Source: CAUZSH01 sp963582935 (GTDB lineage: Bacteria > Pseudomonadota > Gammaproteobacteria > Francisellales > Francisellaceae). From it: DNA of 30,341 bases. The position numbers and the translations under genes are program-made. The stretch spans positions 1 to 30,341 of the forward strand of contig CAUZSH010000018.1 in the NCBI GenBank assembly GCA_963582935.1, read 5' to 3'. Shown one piece after another: positions 16,489 through 23,888 of this stretch. Position 1 is the first letter of the stretch. Every line of letters starts with the position of its first letter. The notes under the pieces are model-generated. The model was not told the DNA's origin and made no database searches. It saw only the letters and a list, made by a program, of their open reading frames with translations.

Positions 16489-17319
16489 ATGTCGAAAGTT
16501 TCCGTTATCCAAATGAATTCCTGCGCTGCCATTGGACCTAACCTTATGGCGGTAAAGCGCCTATTAAGCCAAGCAGCCAGTGAAGGCGCAAAGCTTGCTG
16601 TGCTGCCTGAAAACTTTGCTTTTTTTGCCGCAAACCCACAGGAGTATCTAGTACATCAAGAGTGTATTGGAGAGGGTAGAATTCAAAACTTGATTAAAGA
16701 GACTGCGCGAGCTAAAAAAATGTGGATTTTGGCGGGAAGCATCCCATTGGTGTGTCCTGAAAAAACAGATCGTGTCTATACTGCCTCGGTGTTGTTTGAT
16801 GATCAGGGCGAGGTTGTTGAGGTGTACAATAAACTGCACTTATTTGATGTCACCGTATCAGAGAAAGAAAGTTATCGAGAATCGGATTCATTTTATCCTG
16901 GCAATGCGGTGAAAGTGGTTGAGACTCCTGTTGGTAAATTAGGCTTATCTATTTGTTACGACGTAAGATTCCCAGAGCTTTATCGTAAAATGCGTGAAGA
17001 AGGGGCAGAGATTTTTAGTCTGCCTGCGGCATTTACCTCCACTACTGGAATGGTGCATTGGATGCCATTGATCAAAGCGCGTGCTATTGAAAACCTATGC
17101 TATGTACTTGCAGCAAATCAATCTGGTTTCCATCAGGATAATGGAAAAATGACGCATGGCCATAGTGTTATTGTAGACCCTTGGGGCGAGGTGCTTGGCA
17201 TACAGGAGATTGGAGAGGGTGTGGTGACGACTGACATTGATCTTCAGAAACTAGAACGAACGCGACAACATTTTCCTTGCTTTGAGCATCGAAAATTAAA
17301 AACAAACTATAAAATTTAA
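16489..17319 (+). CDS. Carbon-nitrogen hydrolase (nitrilase superfamily), deaminated-glutathione/omega-amidase type
   Basis: A 276-residue cytoplasmic amidase. The catalytic triad is visible as Glu41 (LPENF), Lys115 (YNKLHLFDV) and Cys156 (SICYDVRFPELYR). The stretch KLHLFDVTVSEKESYRESDSFYPGN is characteristic of the Nit1/YbeM branch, which hydrolyses deaminated glutathione, a repair reaction. Nit2-like omega-amidase is the alternative. The frame opens at TTG 16477, but ATG 16489 has GAGAAG four bases upstream and gives the family's normal N-terminus (MSKVSVIQMNS). rimO follows after 25 bases on the same strand. Confidence 0.9.
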   Translation: MSKVSVIQMNSCAAIGPNLMAVKRLLSQAASEGAKLAVLPENFAFFAANPQEYLVHQECIGEGRIQNLIKETARAKKMWILAGSIPLVCPEKTDRVYTASVLFDDQGEVVEVYNKLHLFDVTVSEKESYRESDSFYPGNAVKVVETPVGKLGLSICYDVRFPELYRKMREEGAEIFSLPAAFTSTTGMVHWMPLIKARAIENLCYVLAANQSGFHQDNGKMTHGHSVIVDPWGEVLGIQEIGEGVVTTDIDLQKLERTRQHFPCFEHRKLKTNYKI

Positions 17320-17344
17320 TTTTTTAAGAAAGAGATATTATTTC

Positions 17345-18682
17345 ATGACAACACATCATCATTATGTACCAAAGGTTGGCTTTGTCAGTTTAGGCTGCCC
17401 GAAAAATTTAGTGGACTCCGAAAGGATTTTAACCAAACTTCGCTCTGATGGTTACGAGGTTGTACCGAATTATGAGGGTGCAGATATTGTCGTGGTCAAT
17501 ACCTGTGGGTTTATTAATGCGGCAGTCACAGAATCTTTGGAAACCATTGGTGAAGCCTTGGTTGAAAATGGCAAGGTTCTAGTCACCGGTTGTTTGGGAA
17601 AGCAAAAAGAACTGATTATGGAAGAACACCCAAATGTACTGGGGATTTCAGGCGCACATGAATATGAGGCGGTGGTTGAGGCCGTACATAAACATGTCCC
17701 TATTGCGCATGATGCTTATAGTGCGCTTGTGCCAGAACAAGGCATTAAATTGACGCCAAGACATTTTGCCTATTTAAAAATATCCGAAGGATGTAACAAT
17801 ACCTGTACTTTTTGCATTATTCCCTCATTCCGAGGTAAGTTAGTCAGTCGTCCAATTGAGAAGGTTTTGCGAGAGGCAGAGCGTCTTGCGCAAGCAGGAG
17901 TGAAAGAGTTGCTGATTATCTCTCAAGATACCAGCGCTTATGGTGTAGATTTAAAATACCAAGCGGGGTCTTGGCAGGGAGAAATTTATCAAACACGCTT
18001 ATTTGATTTGGCGACCGCGCTTTCAAGGCTTGGCATTTGGGTGCGCTTTCACTATGTGTACCCTTACCCTCATGTGGATAAAATTATTCCATTGATGGCA
18101 GAAGGCAAAATTCTTCCTTATTTAGATATTCCATTTCAACATGCCAGCCCACGTATTCTGAAGTTGATGAAACGTCCTGCCAAGTCAGCCAATACTTTAG
18201 AAAGTATTAAGAGATGGCGTAAAATGTGCCCTGAGTTGATCATTCGAAGCACTTTTATAGTGGGGTTTCCTGGTGAGACGGAGGCAGAATTTGAAGCGCT
18301 ATTAGATTTCTTGGAAGAGGCAAAGCTAAATAGAGTCGGCTGTTTTATGTATTCAGATGTCGATGGTGCGCGCGCTAATGATTTGCCTGATGCGGTTCCT
18401 GAAGAGGTAAAGCAAGAGCGCTTAGAGAAATTTATGGCGGTTCAAGAACAGATTAGTGCCGAGCTATTGCAGCAACGTATTGGACTGGTTCAAAAGGTGT
18501 TGATTGATATGGTAGATATTGAAGAAGATATTGCTATTGCACGTTCACAGTATGATGCCCCTGAAGTAGATGGTATTGTTGCCATTGAAAATATTAAGGA
18601 CAAAGGCTTAAAGGCAGGTCAATTTGTTGAAGTCAGGATCATAGATGCTGATGGACATGATTGTGTGGGGGAATTGGTTTAA
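17345..18682 (+). CDS. rimO: Ribosomal protein uS12 Asp-88 methylthiotransferase RimO
   Basis: RimO is a radical-SAM enzyme that adds a methylthio group to a conserved aspartate of ribosomal protein S12. The first iron-sulfur cluster is held by Cys18 (SLGCPKN), Cys54 (NTCGF) and Cys83 (TGCLG). The radical-SAM cluster is held by Cys150, Cys154 and Cys157 (EGCNNTCTFC). The PFRGK-like SFRGKLVSRP and a C-terminal TRAM-like domain (from about residue 375) complete the family plan at 445 residues. MiaB is the main alternative, but the SLGCPKNLVDSE start and IIPSFRGK favour RimO. It lies downstream of the nitrilase gene. Confidence 0.95.
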   Translation: MTTHHHYVPKVGFVSLGCPKNLVDSERILTKLRSDGYEVVPNYEGADIVVVNTCGFINAAVTESLETIGEALVENGKVLVTGCLGKQKELIMEEHPNVLGISGAHEYEAVVEAVHKHVPIAHDAYSALVPEQGIKLTPRHFAYLKISEGCNNTCTFCIIPSFRGKLVSRPIEKVLREAERLAQAGVKELLIISQDTSAYGVDLKYQAGSWQGEIYQTRLFDLATALSRLGIWVRFHYVYPYPHVDKIIPLMAEGKILPYLDIPFQHASPRILKLMKRPAKSANTLESIKRWRKMCPELIIRSTFIVGFPGETEAEFEALLDFLEEAKLNRVGCFMYSDVDGARANDLPDAVPEEVKQERLEKFMAVQEQISAELLQQRIGLVQKVLIDMVDIEEDIAIARSQYDAPEVDGIVAIENIKDKGLKAGQFVEVRIIDADGHDCVGELV

Positions 18683-18692
18683 ACCATTTGTG

Positions 18693-19013
18693 TTATTTTT
18701 GACGAGAACTCCCTAAAAATGCCAAAGATCCTGTAATGAGGAGCATGGCAATATAAATAATATATGGCCAACAAAAGAGAGTGATAGCCGTTACAGGAGA
18801 CCACCCAAATGCCTCTATTGCTCCCATTATTCCTACAATTGTTCCTACAATTGGAATATATGCTACGGGGAAGGCAATAAAAATCGCAACCCACCAAGGA
18901 AACCCCCACCAATCTTCAATGCCGCCCATAATGGCTGCAAGTTGTAAGAGACCCATAAGAAAATAAATAATTTGAACAAGGCACCCAAGAAAAGCACTAG
19001 ATGTTTCTTTCAT
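18693..19013 (-). CDS. Small membrane protein of unknown function (106 residues)
   Basis: Three hydrophobic stretches (about residues 8-30, 38-66 and 76-98) with conserved-looking GFPWWVAIFIAFPVAYIPIVGTIVG suggest a three-helix inner-membrane protein. There is no signal peptidase site. AAAGG lies about nine bases before the ATG at 19013. The gene converges on rimO with a gap of 10 bases. I recognise no family. Length, tryptophan/proline content and the ribosome binding site support it as real. The overlapping 77-codon frame at 18679-18912 is a shadow. Confidence 0.65.
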   Translation of the reverse strand: MKETSSAFLGCLVQIIYFLMGLLQLAAIMGGIEDWWGFPWWVAIFIAFPVAYIPIVGTIVGIMGAIEAFGWSPVTAITLFCWPYIIYIAMLLITGSLAFLGSSRQK

Positions 19014-19126
19014 TACTGATGACCTTTTTTTTCATATACCATATAAAGTTAGTAGAGAAAATTGTTTAAATCAGTACCAAGCTAACTTGTGTAACTTTAC
19101 ATTTTATTTATTGTAAGTAATGATTT

Positions 19127-20044
19127 CTAGTCAGGTGTTTTCTTACAAATAAACTCAGCGCATTTTTCAACTGCCACCAATGCTTCATCAAAAAAACCAA
19201 CTAATCCCACATATCCATGAAACATAGTTTCATCATAATAGGTTTCAACATTCACTCCATCACGTTTTAAATCTTTCTCAAAAGCAACAATACCATCAAC
19301 CAAAATGTCATGGGTTGCAGCAAGGATAAGGGTGTCTGGCAAGCCCTTATGTGAGGGGTATAAGATAGGTGAAATCATTGGATGTTGTGCATCTGATTCA
19401 TTGTTTAAATAGGAATCTTTAAACATTTTATACCAAGGTGTAGTCAGGTGATATTTGGGGTGATTAAACTTTGTCTCGGAAGGATAAGTTTTGCTGTGAT
19501 CAACGGCAGGGTAAATAAGAACGTGCGCGATGGGCATGATTTTGCCTGCACTTGCGCGCTCATGACAAACAACGGTTGCTAAATTCCCACCGGCACTATC
19601 GCCCATAATCGTTAAGTTATTCGGATCAAAGGCAAAATTTTCAGCATTATTTATCAGCCAGTCACAGGCAAATAAAGCATCCTTATGCGCTGCAGGAAAA
19701 GGATTCTCGGGTGCTAAACGATAGCCCAAAGAAAATATTTGAGCATTGGTTTTCTCACATAGGTGGCGGCAGATGTGATCATAGGACTCTGGAGAGCCCA
19801 GACACCATCCACCGCCGTGAATATATAATATAGCCGTTTGTGTTTTGATTTGGGGCTTGTAATGTAGAAAGCGAATATTGCCCACTTTTATTTCCGAGAC
19901 ATTGACTTTAGGCCACTCTTGGCTTTTTAGGTAAGCTTCAGATTGTGCTGCAAAATATTCCCGTTGTTTAACCATAGGCTTTTCTTTGATTTCACGGAGA
20001 GTGGGTATATCAAACAGGGGTGCAATTCGAGGGTCATATGTCAT
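19127..20044 (-). CDS. Alpha/beta hydrolase, hormone-sensitive-lipase-type esterase
   Basis: A 305-residue cytoplasmic carboxylesterase-like enzyme. The oxyanion-hole motif HGGGW is at residues 76-80, the nucleophile elbow GDSAGG gives Ser150, and the acid and base are probably Asp246 (ATHDILVDG) and His276 (MFHGYVG). These are the marks of the HSL/acetyl-esterase (AB hydrolase 3) family, which splits short-chain esters. The natural substrate is unknown. It starts 3 bases after the crcB stop on the same strand, so it is probably co-translated with the fluoride channel. I know of no reason why these two should work together. Confidence 0.9.
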   Translation of the reverse strand: MTYDPRIAPLFDIPTLREIKEKPMVKQREYFAAQSEAYLKSQEWPKVNVSEIKVGNIRFLHYKPQIKTQTAILYIHGGGWCLGSPESYDHICRHLCEKTNAQIFSLGYRLAPENPFPAAHKDALFACDWLINNAENFAFDPNNLTIMGDSAGGNLATVVCHERASAGKIMPIAHVLIYPAVDHSKTYPSETKFNHPKYHLTTPWYKMFKDSYLNNESDAQHPMISPILYPSHKGLPDTLILAATHDILVDGIVAFEKDLKRDGVNVETYYDETMFHGYVGLVGFFDEALVAVEKCAEFICKKTPD

Positions 20045-20047
20045 AGG

Positions 20048-20425
20048 TTAGATACTCTTTCCAATTAAAAATCCAATAAAGACAAATCCTAAGGTGAGAA
20101 TCAAACTTAAGAGAATATAGATTCCAGCTTTGATATATTCCCCGGCATTGATGAGATTGAGAGTATCTATACTAAAACTTGAAAATGTCGTAAATCCACC
20201 TAAAAACCCTGTAAGAAGAGCGGCTTTCCAGACATCACCAATATGTAGTTTATAGATAAATAAAGCCGTCAATATGCCCATAATCAAAGAACCGATAACA
20301 TTGCAAGCAAGAATACCGTAAGGGAAAGCGCGTCCCCAAAGGTTGTAGATGCTTTCAGAAAACAAGAATCGGCACACCGCACCCAAACCACCACCAAAGA
20401 GTATTACAATGAGTTTAATCGTCAT
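20048..20425 (-). CDS. crcB: Fluoride ion channel CrcB/Fluc
   Basis: Fluc channels export toxic fluoride and work as dual-topology dimers. The 125-residue protein has four hydrophobic helices and the family marks GGGLGAVCRF (11-20), Asn42 in ACNVIGS, and GFLGGFTTFSSFS (73-85), which holds the phenylalanines that line the pore and the central sodium site. The start has no clear ribosome binding site. No crcB (fluoride) riboswitch motif can be recognised in the upstream 200 bases, which instead hold inverted repeats shared with the divergent sdh promoter region. Confidence 0.95.
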   Translation of the reverse strand: MTIKLIVILFGGGLGAVCRFLFSESIYNLWGRAFPYGILACNVIGSLIMGILTALFIYKLHIGDVWKAALLTGFLGGFTTFSSFSIDTLNLINAGEYIKAGIYILLSLILTLGFVFIGFLIGKSI

Positions 20426-20478
20426 GTTTTTGTTATATTAATTATTATTAACATAAGGCTAAATATACATGATCTTAA

Positions 20479-20500
20479 CCAAAATTGTGGAAAATTTTGG
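20479..20500. repeat. 8-bp inverted repeat in the crcB-sdhC gap
   Basis: CCAAAATT (20479-20486) and AATTTTGG (20493-20500) are perfect inverted copies with a 6-base centre. The pair sits about 54 bases before crcB and directly beside the longer palindrome at 20508-20560. It may be an operator for crcB or part of a larger element. Confidence 0.45.
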
Positions 20501-20507
20501 ATGGGAG

Positions 20508-20560
20508 TTTGCATACTACCTTCTCAGGTAAATTTTTTACCTGAGAAGGTAGTATGCAAA
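20508..20560. repeat. Perfect 25-bp-arm inverted repeat (3-base centre) between crcB and sdhC
   Basis: Bases 20508-20532 and 20536-20560 are exact reverse complements, 25 of 25, separated by TTT. The arms contain the core TACCTGAGAAGGTAGTATGC (right arm). The genes on both sides point away from it and no T-run follows either arm, so it is not an ordinary terminator. The perfection suggests recent origin or active selection. It could be a mobile palindrome, a cruciform or RNA hairpin with a regulatory role, or a factor binding site. Confidence 0.9.
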
Positions 20561-20562
20561 AT

Positions 20563-20579
20563 TTATTCTGCTAGAATAA
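20563..20579 (+). promoter_or_regulatory. Extended -10 promoter of the sdh-suc operon, overlaid by a 7-bp dyad
   Basis: TGCTAGAAT (20569-20577) is an extended -10 element (TGn plus TAGAAT), which can work without a -35 box. None is visible, because the 25-bp-arm repeat occupies that place. TTATTCT (20563-20569) and AGAATAA (20573-20579) form a perfect dyad with a 3-base centre exactly over it. A protein bound there would block RNA polymerase. The predicted RNA start is about 45 bases before the sdhC ATG. Confidence 0.5.
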
Positions 20580-20628
20580 GTAAGAGGTTTTTTGCCAATC
20601 TAATTTCAACCAAGGAGAACATTATCCC

Positions 20629-21012
20629 ATGAAGCAAACAGGTCCAAGGAATATAGGATTAGGGTCGATTCGACACTACCGATTCCCCATTACTGCAATA
20701 AGCTCAATTTTGCATCGTCTTTCAGGTGTATTGTTGTTTGTATTAATCCCCTTTATTATCTGGGTGCTTGATGTTTCTTTGCGTGATGCAGCAGGGTTTG
20801 CCTCAGTAAAGGAAACTTTGACCAGTGGCTTTGTTGGGTTCGTAGTATGGTTCTTTCTAACAGGGATCACTTATCATATGTTTGCGGGAATTCGCCATTT
20901 ATTTATGGATATCGGCACTGGTGAATCTATGTGTGTTGCTAAAGCAACCTCTGCATTAGTGATTATCTTAGGGGTTATAGCCGCAGTATTATGGGGAGTA
21001 TGGATATGGTAA
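20629..21012 (+). CDS. sdhC: Succinate dehydrogenase cytochrome b556 subunit SdhC
   Basis: One of two membrane anchors of complex II, which bind haem b and ubiquinone. The protein has 127 residues and three membrane helices. RFPITAISSILHRLSG (18-33) contains the quinone-site Ser26 and Arg30, equivalent to Ser27 and Arg31 of E. coli. YHMFAGIRHLFMD (82-94) contains the haem ligand His83 (His84 in E. coli). AAGGAG precedes the ATG by 11 bases. It is the first gene of the sdhCDAB-sucAB operon and overlaps sdhD by 7 bases. Confidence 0.96.
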   Translation: MKQTGPRNIGLGSIRHYRFPITAISSILHRLSGVLLFVLIPFIIWVLDVSLRDAAGFASVKETLTSGFVGFVVWFFLTGITYHMFAGIRHLFMDIGTGESMCVAKATSALVIILGVIAAVLWGVWIW

Positions 21013-21353
21013 GTAACATGATTACATCACTGGGTAAAAATGGTTTAAATGATTGGTTTATCCAACGTGTCAGCGCCATTATATTATTAGTATATATATT
21101 GTTTGTTATGGGTTTCATCCTGTGCAGCAATGGTGTGACTTTTGAAGTATGGCAGTCATTATTTTCTTGTGGCTGGATGAAAGTCTTTACAGTGCTAGCG
21201 GTATTGTCGTTATTAGCGCATACATGGATAGGGATTTGGACCATATTAACGGACTATATTCATTGCGCCATGATTCGTGGAACTATTCAAACACTTGCAA
21301 TTCTAGGCTATGTTGCCTGTTTTGCTTGGGTCATTCAAATATTATGGGCTTAA
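21006..21353 (+). CDS. sdhD: Succinate dehydrogenase membrane anchor subunit SdhD
   Basis: The second membrane anchor of complex II. At 115 residues it has the same length as in E. coli. The frame is open from ATG 20991, but the start at 21006 gives MVSN, as in E. coli SdhD, and has GGGGAG seven bases upstream inside the sdhC end, so it is clearly preferred. DWFIQRVSAIILLVY and the haem ligand His72 in AHTWIGIWTILTDYIH, followed by the quinone-site Asp83-Tyr84, are conserved. Three membrane helices are seen. The overlap with sdhC implies coupled translation. Confidence 0.95.
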   Translation: MVSNMITSLGKNGLNDWFIQRVSAIILLVYILFVMGFILCSNGVTFEVWQSLFSCGWMKVFTVLAVLSLLAHTWIGIWTILTDYIHCAMIRGTIQTLAILGYVACFAWVIQILWA

Positions 21354-21365
21354 GGAAAGATTATT

Positions 21366-23159
21366 ATGACGCAGATAGCTATAAAGGAATTTGATGCCTT
21401 AGTCGTAGGCGCCGGTGGCGCAGGAATGCGCGCCTCTTATCAATTATCACAGTCTGGATTAAACGTTGCTGTGATTTCAAAAGTTTTTCCAACACGTTCA
21501 CATACAGTTTCTGCCCAAGGTGGAATTGCTGCTTCATTAGGCAATGTGGATGATGAAACGGATGATTTGCCTGCCGATGACTGGCGCTGGCATATGTATG
21601 ATACGATTAAAGGATCAGATTATATTGGTGATCAAGATTCTATTGAATATATGTGCATGAATGCCCCGAAGGCAATTATTGAGCTTGAACATATGGGATT
21701 GCCATTTTCTCGATTAAAAGATGGTAAAATCTATCAACGCCCATTCGGTGGTATGTCACGAAATTACGATGTGAAAAAACAAGCAAGCCGTACTTGTGCA
21801 GCGGCAGATAGAACAGGGCATGCTTTGTTGCATGCGTTGTATCAAGGCAATTTAAAGCATGATACCAATTTCTTTAATGAATGGTATGCCGTTGACATTG
21901 TGAAGTCAGGCGAAGACAAAGTTGCCGGCGTAATTGCCATGAATATGGAAACAGGCGAACTGGTTTTCTTCAAAGCAAAAGCAACGATTTTAGCCACTGG
22001 TGGTTGTGGTCGTATGTTTGAATCTAGCACTAATGCACATATTAATACGGGTGATGGCATGGGCATGGTATTACGTGCAGGCTTCCCATTACAAGATATG
22101 GAATTTTTCCAGTTCCATCCAACAGGCATTGCCGGTGCGGGTGTTTTAGTAACTGAAGGCTGTCGTGGCGAAGGTGGTATATTACGTAATAAAGATGGCG
22201 AGCGTTACATGGAACGTTATGCGCCAAACGCAAAAGACTTAGCTTGCCGTGATGTGGTTTCTCGAGCGTCACAGCAAGAAATTCGTGAAGGGCGTGGTGG
22301 TAAGTTTGGCGGTGTAGATTGTGTCTACTTAGATTTGACGCATTTAGACCCTGCCATTATTAAAGAACGTCTCCCAGGTATTTCAGAACTTGCAAAAACC
22401 TTTGCAGGTGTGGATCCAGAAAAAGAATCTATCCCCGTGGTGCCAACCGCACATTATATTATGGGTGGAATTCCAACCAATATGCATGGCCAAGTGCTAA
22501 CGATGAGTGCTGATAATGAAGACGTGACGGTTGAAGGTTTGTACGCCGTTGGTGAATGCGCTTCTGTTTCAGTGCATGGCGCGAACCGTTTGGGTAGTAA
22601 CTCATTGCTTGACTTGGTTATTTTTGGCCGAGCAGCAGGGATTCATGTGCAAGAAGCTATTCAGGGTGGATTACCGACGCATGAAGCGACCGATGCAGAT
22701 ATTGAAAAAGCAATGGAGCGTCTAAAGCGTTGGGATACCAACAAAGGCGGTGAAAAAGTGTCAGATCTTCGTAAAGCGTTGCAAAAAGCCATGCAAAATG
22801 ACTTTGGTGTTTTCAGAAAAGAAGAAACTATGGCAGAAGGTTTAGAAACATTAAAAGATTTGCGTGAGCGCATTAGCAAGGCAACCTTAGAAGATCATAG
22901 TAATGTCTTTAATATGGCACGCTTTGAAGCGCTTGAGCTAGATAATTTAATGGCATGTGCCATGGCGGAAGCAAAACTTGGTTTGACTCGAAAAGAAAGC
23001 CGAGGGGCGCATTCTCGTGAAGACTTTACGGAACGTGATGATGAAAACTGGCAAAAGCACAGTGTTTATTTCCTAAATGGGGATCGTGCTGAGAAGCGTG
23101 AGGTTAATATGACGCCTCATCATATAGAAGCTTTCCAGCCGAAAGTAAGATCATACTAG
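21366..23159 (+). CDS. sdhA: Succinate dehydrogenase flavoprotein subunit SdhA
   Basis: SdhA oxidises succinate to fumarate on a covalently bound FAD facing the cytoplasm. The dinucleotide-binding motif VVGAGGAG is at residues 13-20. His46 in RSHTVSAQGGI is the FAD attachment site. HPTGIAGAGVLVTEGCRGEGG and HGANRLGSNSLLDLVIFGRAAG are the substrate and FAD-capping signatures. At 597 residues (588 in E. coli) it is complete. The ribosome binding site AAGGAA precedes the ATG. The SdhB ribosome binding site overlaps its stop codon. Confidence 0.98.
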   Translation: MTQIAIKEFDALVVGAGGAGMRASYQLSQSGLNVAVISKVFPTRSHTVSAQGGIAASLGNVDDETDDLPADDWRWHMYDTIKGSDYIGDQDSIEYMCMNAPKAIIELEHMGLPFSRLKDGKIYQRPFGGMSRNYDVKKQASRTCAAADRTGHALLHALYQGNLKHDTNFFNEWYAVDIVKSGEDKVAGVIAMNMETGELVFFKAKATILATGGCGRMFESSTNAHINTGDGMGMVLRAGFPLQDMEFFQFHPTGIAGAGVLVTEGCRGEGGILRNKDGERYMERYAPNAKDLACRDVVSRASQQEIREGRGGKFGGVDCVYLDLTHLDPAIIKERLPGISELAKTFAGVDPEKESIPVVPTAHYIMGGIPTNMHGQVLTMSADNEDVTVEGLYAVGECASVSVHGANRLGSNSLLDLVIFGRAAGIHVQEAIQGGLPTHEATDADIEKAMERLKRWDTNKGGEKVSDLRKALQKAMQNDFGVFRKEETMAEGLETLKDLRERISKATLEDHSNVFNMARFEALELDNLMACAMAEAKLGLTRKESRGAHSREDFTERDDENWQKHSVYFLNGDRAEKREVNMTPHHIEAFQPKVRSY

Positions 23160-23167
23160 GAGTATTG

Positions 23168-23875
23168 ATGATGAAGGTTAATTTTAAAGTATATCGCTAT
23201 AACCCTGAAGTAGATAAAAAACCTTACATGAAGGACTATGAATTAGAAGTTGATGGGCCAAGTACCAAAGTGCTTGCATGTCTTGAAATGATTAAAGATG
23301 AAGATCCAACGCTTGCCATTCGTCGCTCTTGTGGTGAAGGAGTTTGTGGGTCAGATGGAATGAATATTAATGGTAAAAACCGTTTAGCCTGTATTACGCC
23401 GCTTAGTGAGCTTGGCTCTACGGTGACTTTACGTCCGCTTCCTGGTCTTCCTGTGATTCGGGATTTGATTGTAGACATGAATCAATTCTATGATAATTAT
23501 AAAAAAGTAAAACCGTATTTAATCACTGACGAAGCGCAAGCACCTGCAAAAGAAAGACTACAGTCTCCGGAAGATCGTGCGAAGCTTGATGGCTTATATG
23601 AATGTATTCTTTGTGCCTGCTGTACAACAGCTTGTCCTTCTTTTTGGTGGAATCCTGATAAGTTTATTGGACCTTCTGGTTTGCTTCAAGCATATCGCTT
23701 TGTGGCAGATAGCCGTGACACAGCGAAAGCTGAACGCTTAAAGGATTTAGAAGACCCTTTCAGTTTGTTTAGATGCAGAGGCATTATGAATTGTGTGAGT
23801 GTTTGCCCTAAAGGTTTAAACCCAACCAAAGCAATTGGAAAACTTAGATCCGAAATGTTAAAAAATTCAGTATAA
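23168..23875 (+). CDS. sdhB: Succinate dehydrogenase iron-sulfur subunit SdhB
   Basis: SdhB carries electrons from FAD to quinone through three clusters. The 2Fe-2S site has Cys55, Cys60, Asp63 and Cys75 (SCGEGVCGSDGMNING and LACITPL), with Asp as the odd ligand, as in E. coli. The 4Fe-4S and 3Fe-4S sites use Cys146, 149, 152, 156, 203, 209 and 213 (CILCACCTTAC and CRGIMNCVSVC). The frame opens at TTG 23165. ATG 23168 follows AGGAG by five bases and was chosen, giving 235 residues (238 in E. coli). Confidence 0.97.
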   Translation: MMKVNFKVYRYNPEVDKKPYMKDYELEVDGPSTKVLACLEMIKDEDPTLAIRRSCGEGVCGSDGMNINGKNRLACITPLSELGSTVTLRPLPGLPVIRDLIVDMNQFYDNYKKVKPYLITDEAQAPAKERLQSPEDRAKLDGLYECILCACCTTACPSFWWNPDKFIGPSGLLQAYRFVADSRDTAKAERLKDLEDPFSLFRCRGIMNCVSVCPKGLNPTKAIGKLRSEMLKNSV

Positions 23876-23888
23876 AAGGTTATCGATT

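Noticed and set aside
20508..20560. The long palindrome as a terminator for crcB or sdhC
   Set aside because: Both genes start away from it, and neither strand shows a T-run after the stem.
20426..20628. Fluoride (crcB) riboswitch upstream of crcB
   Set aside because: The conserved GGCGATGG-type start and following pseudoknot elements cannot be found on the crcB strand. Only simple inverted repeats are visible.
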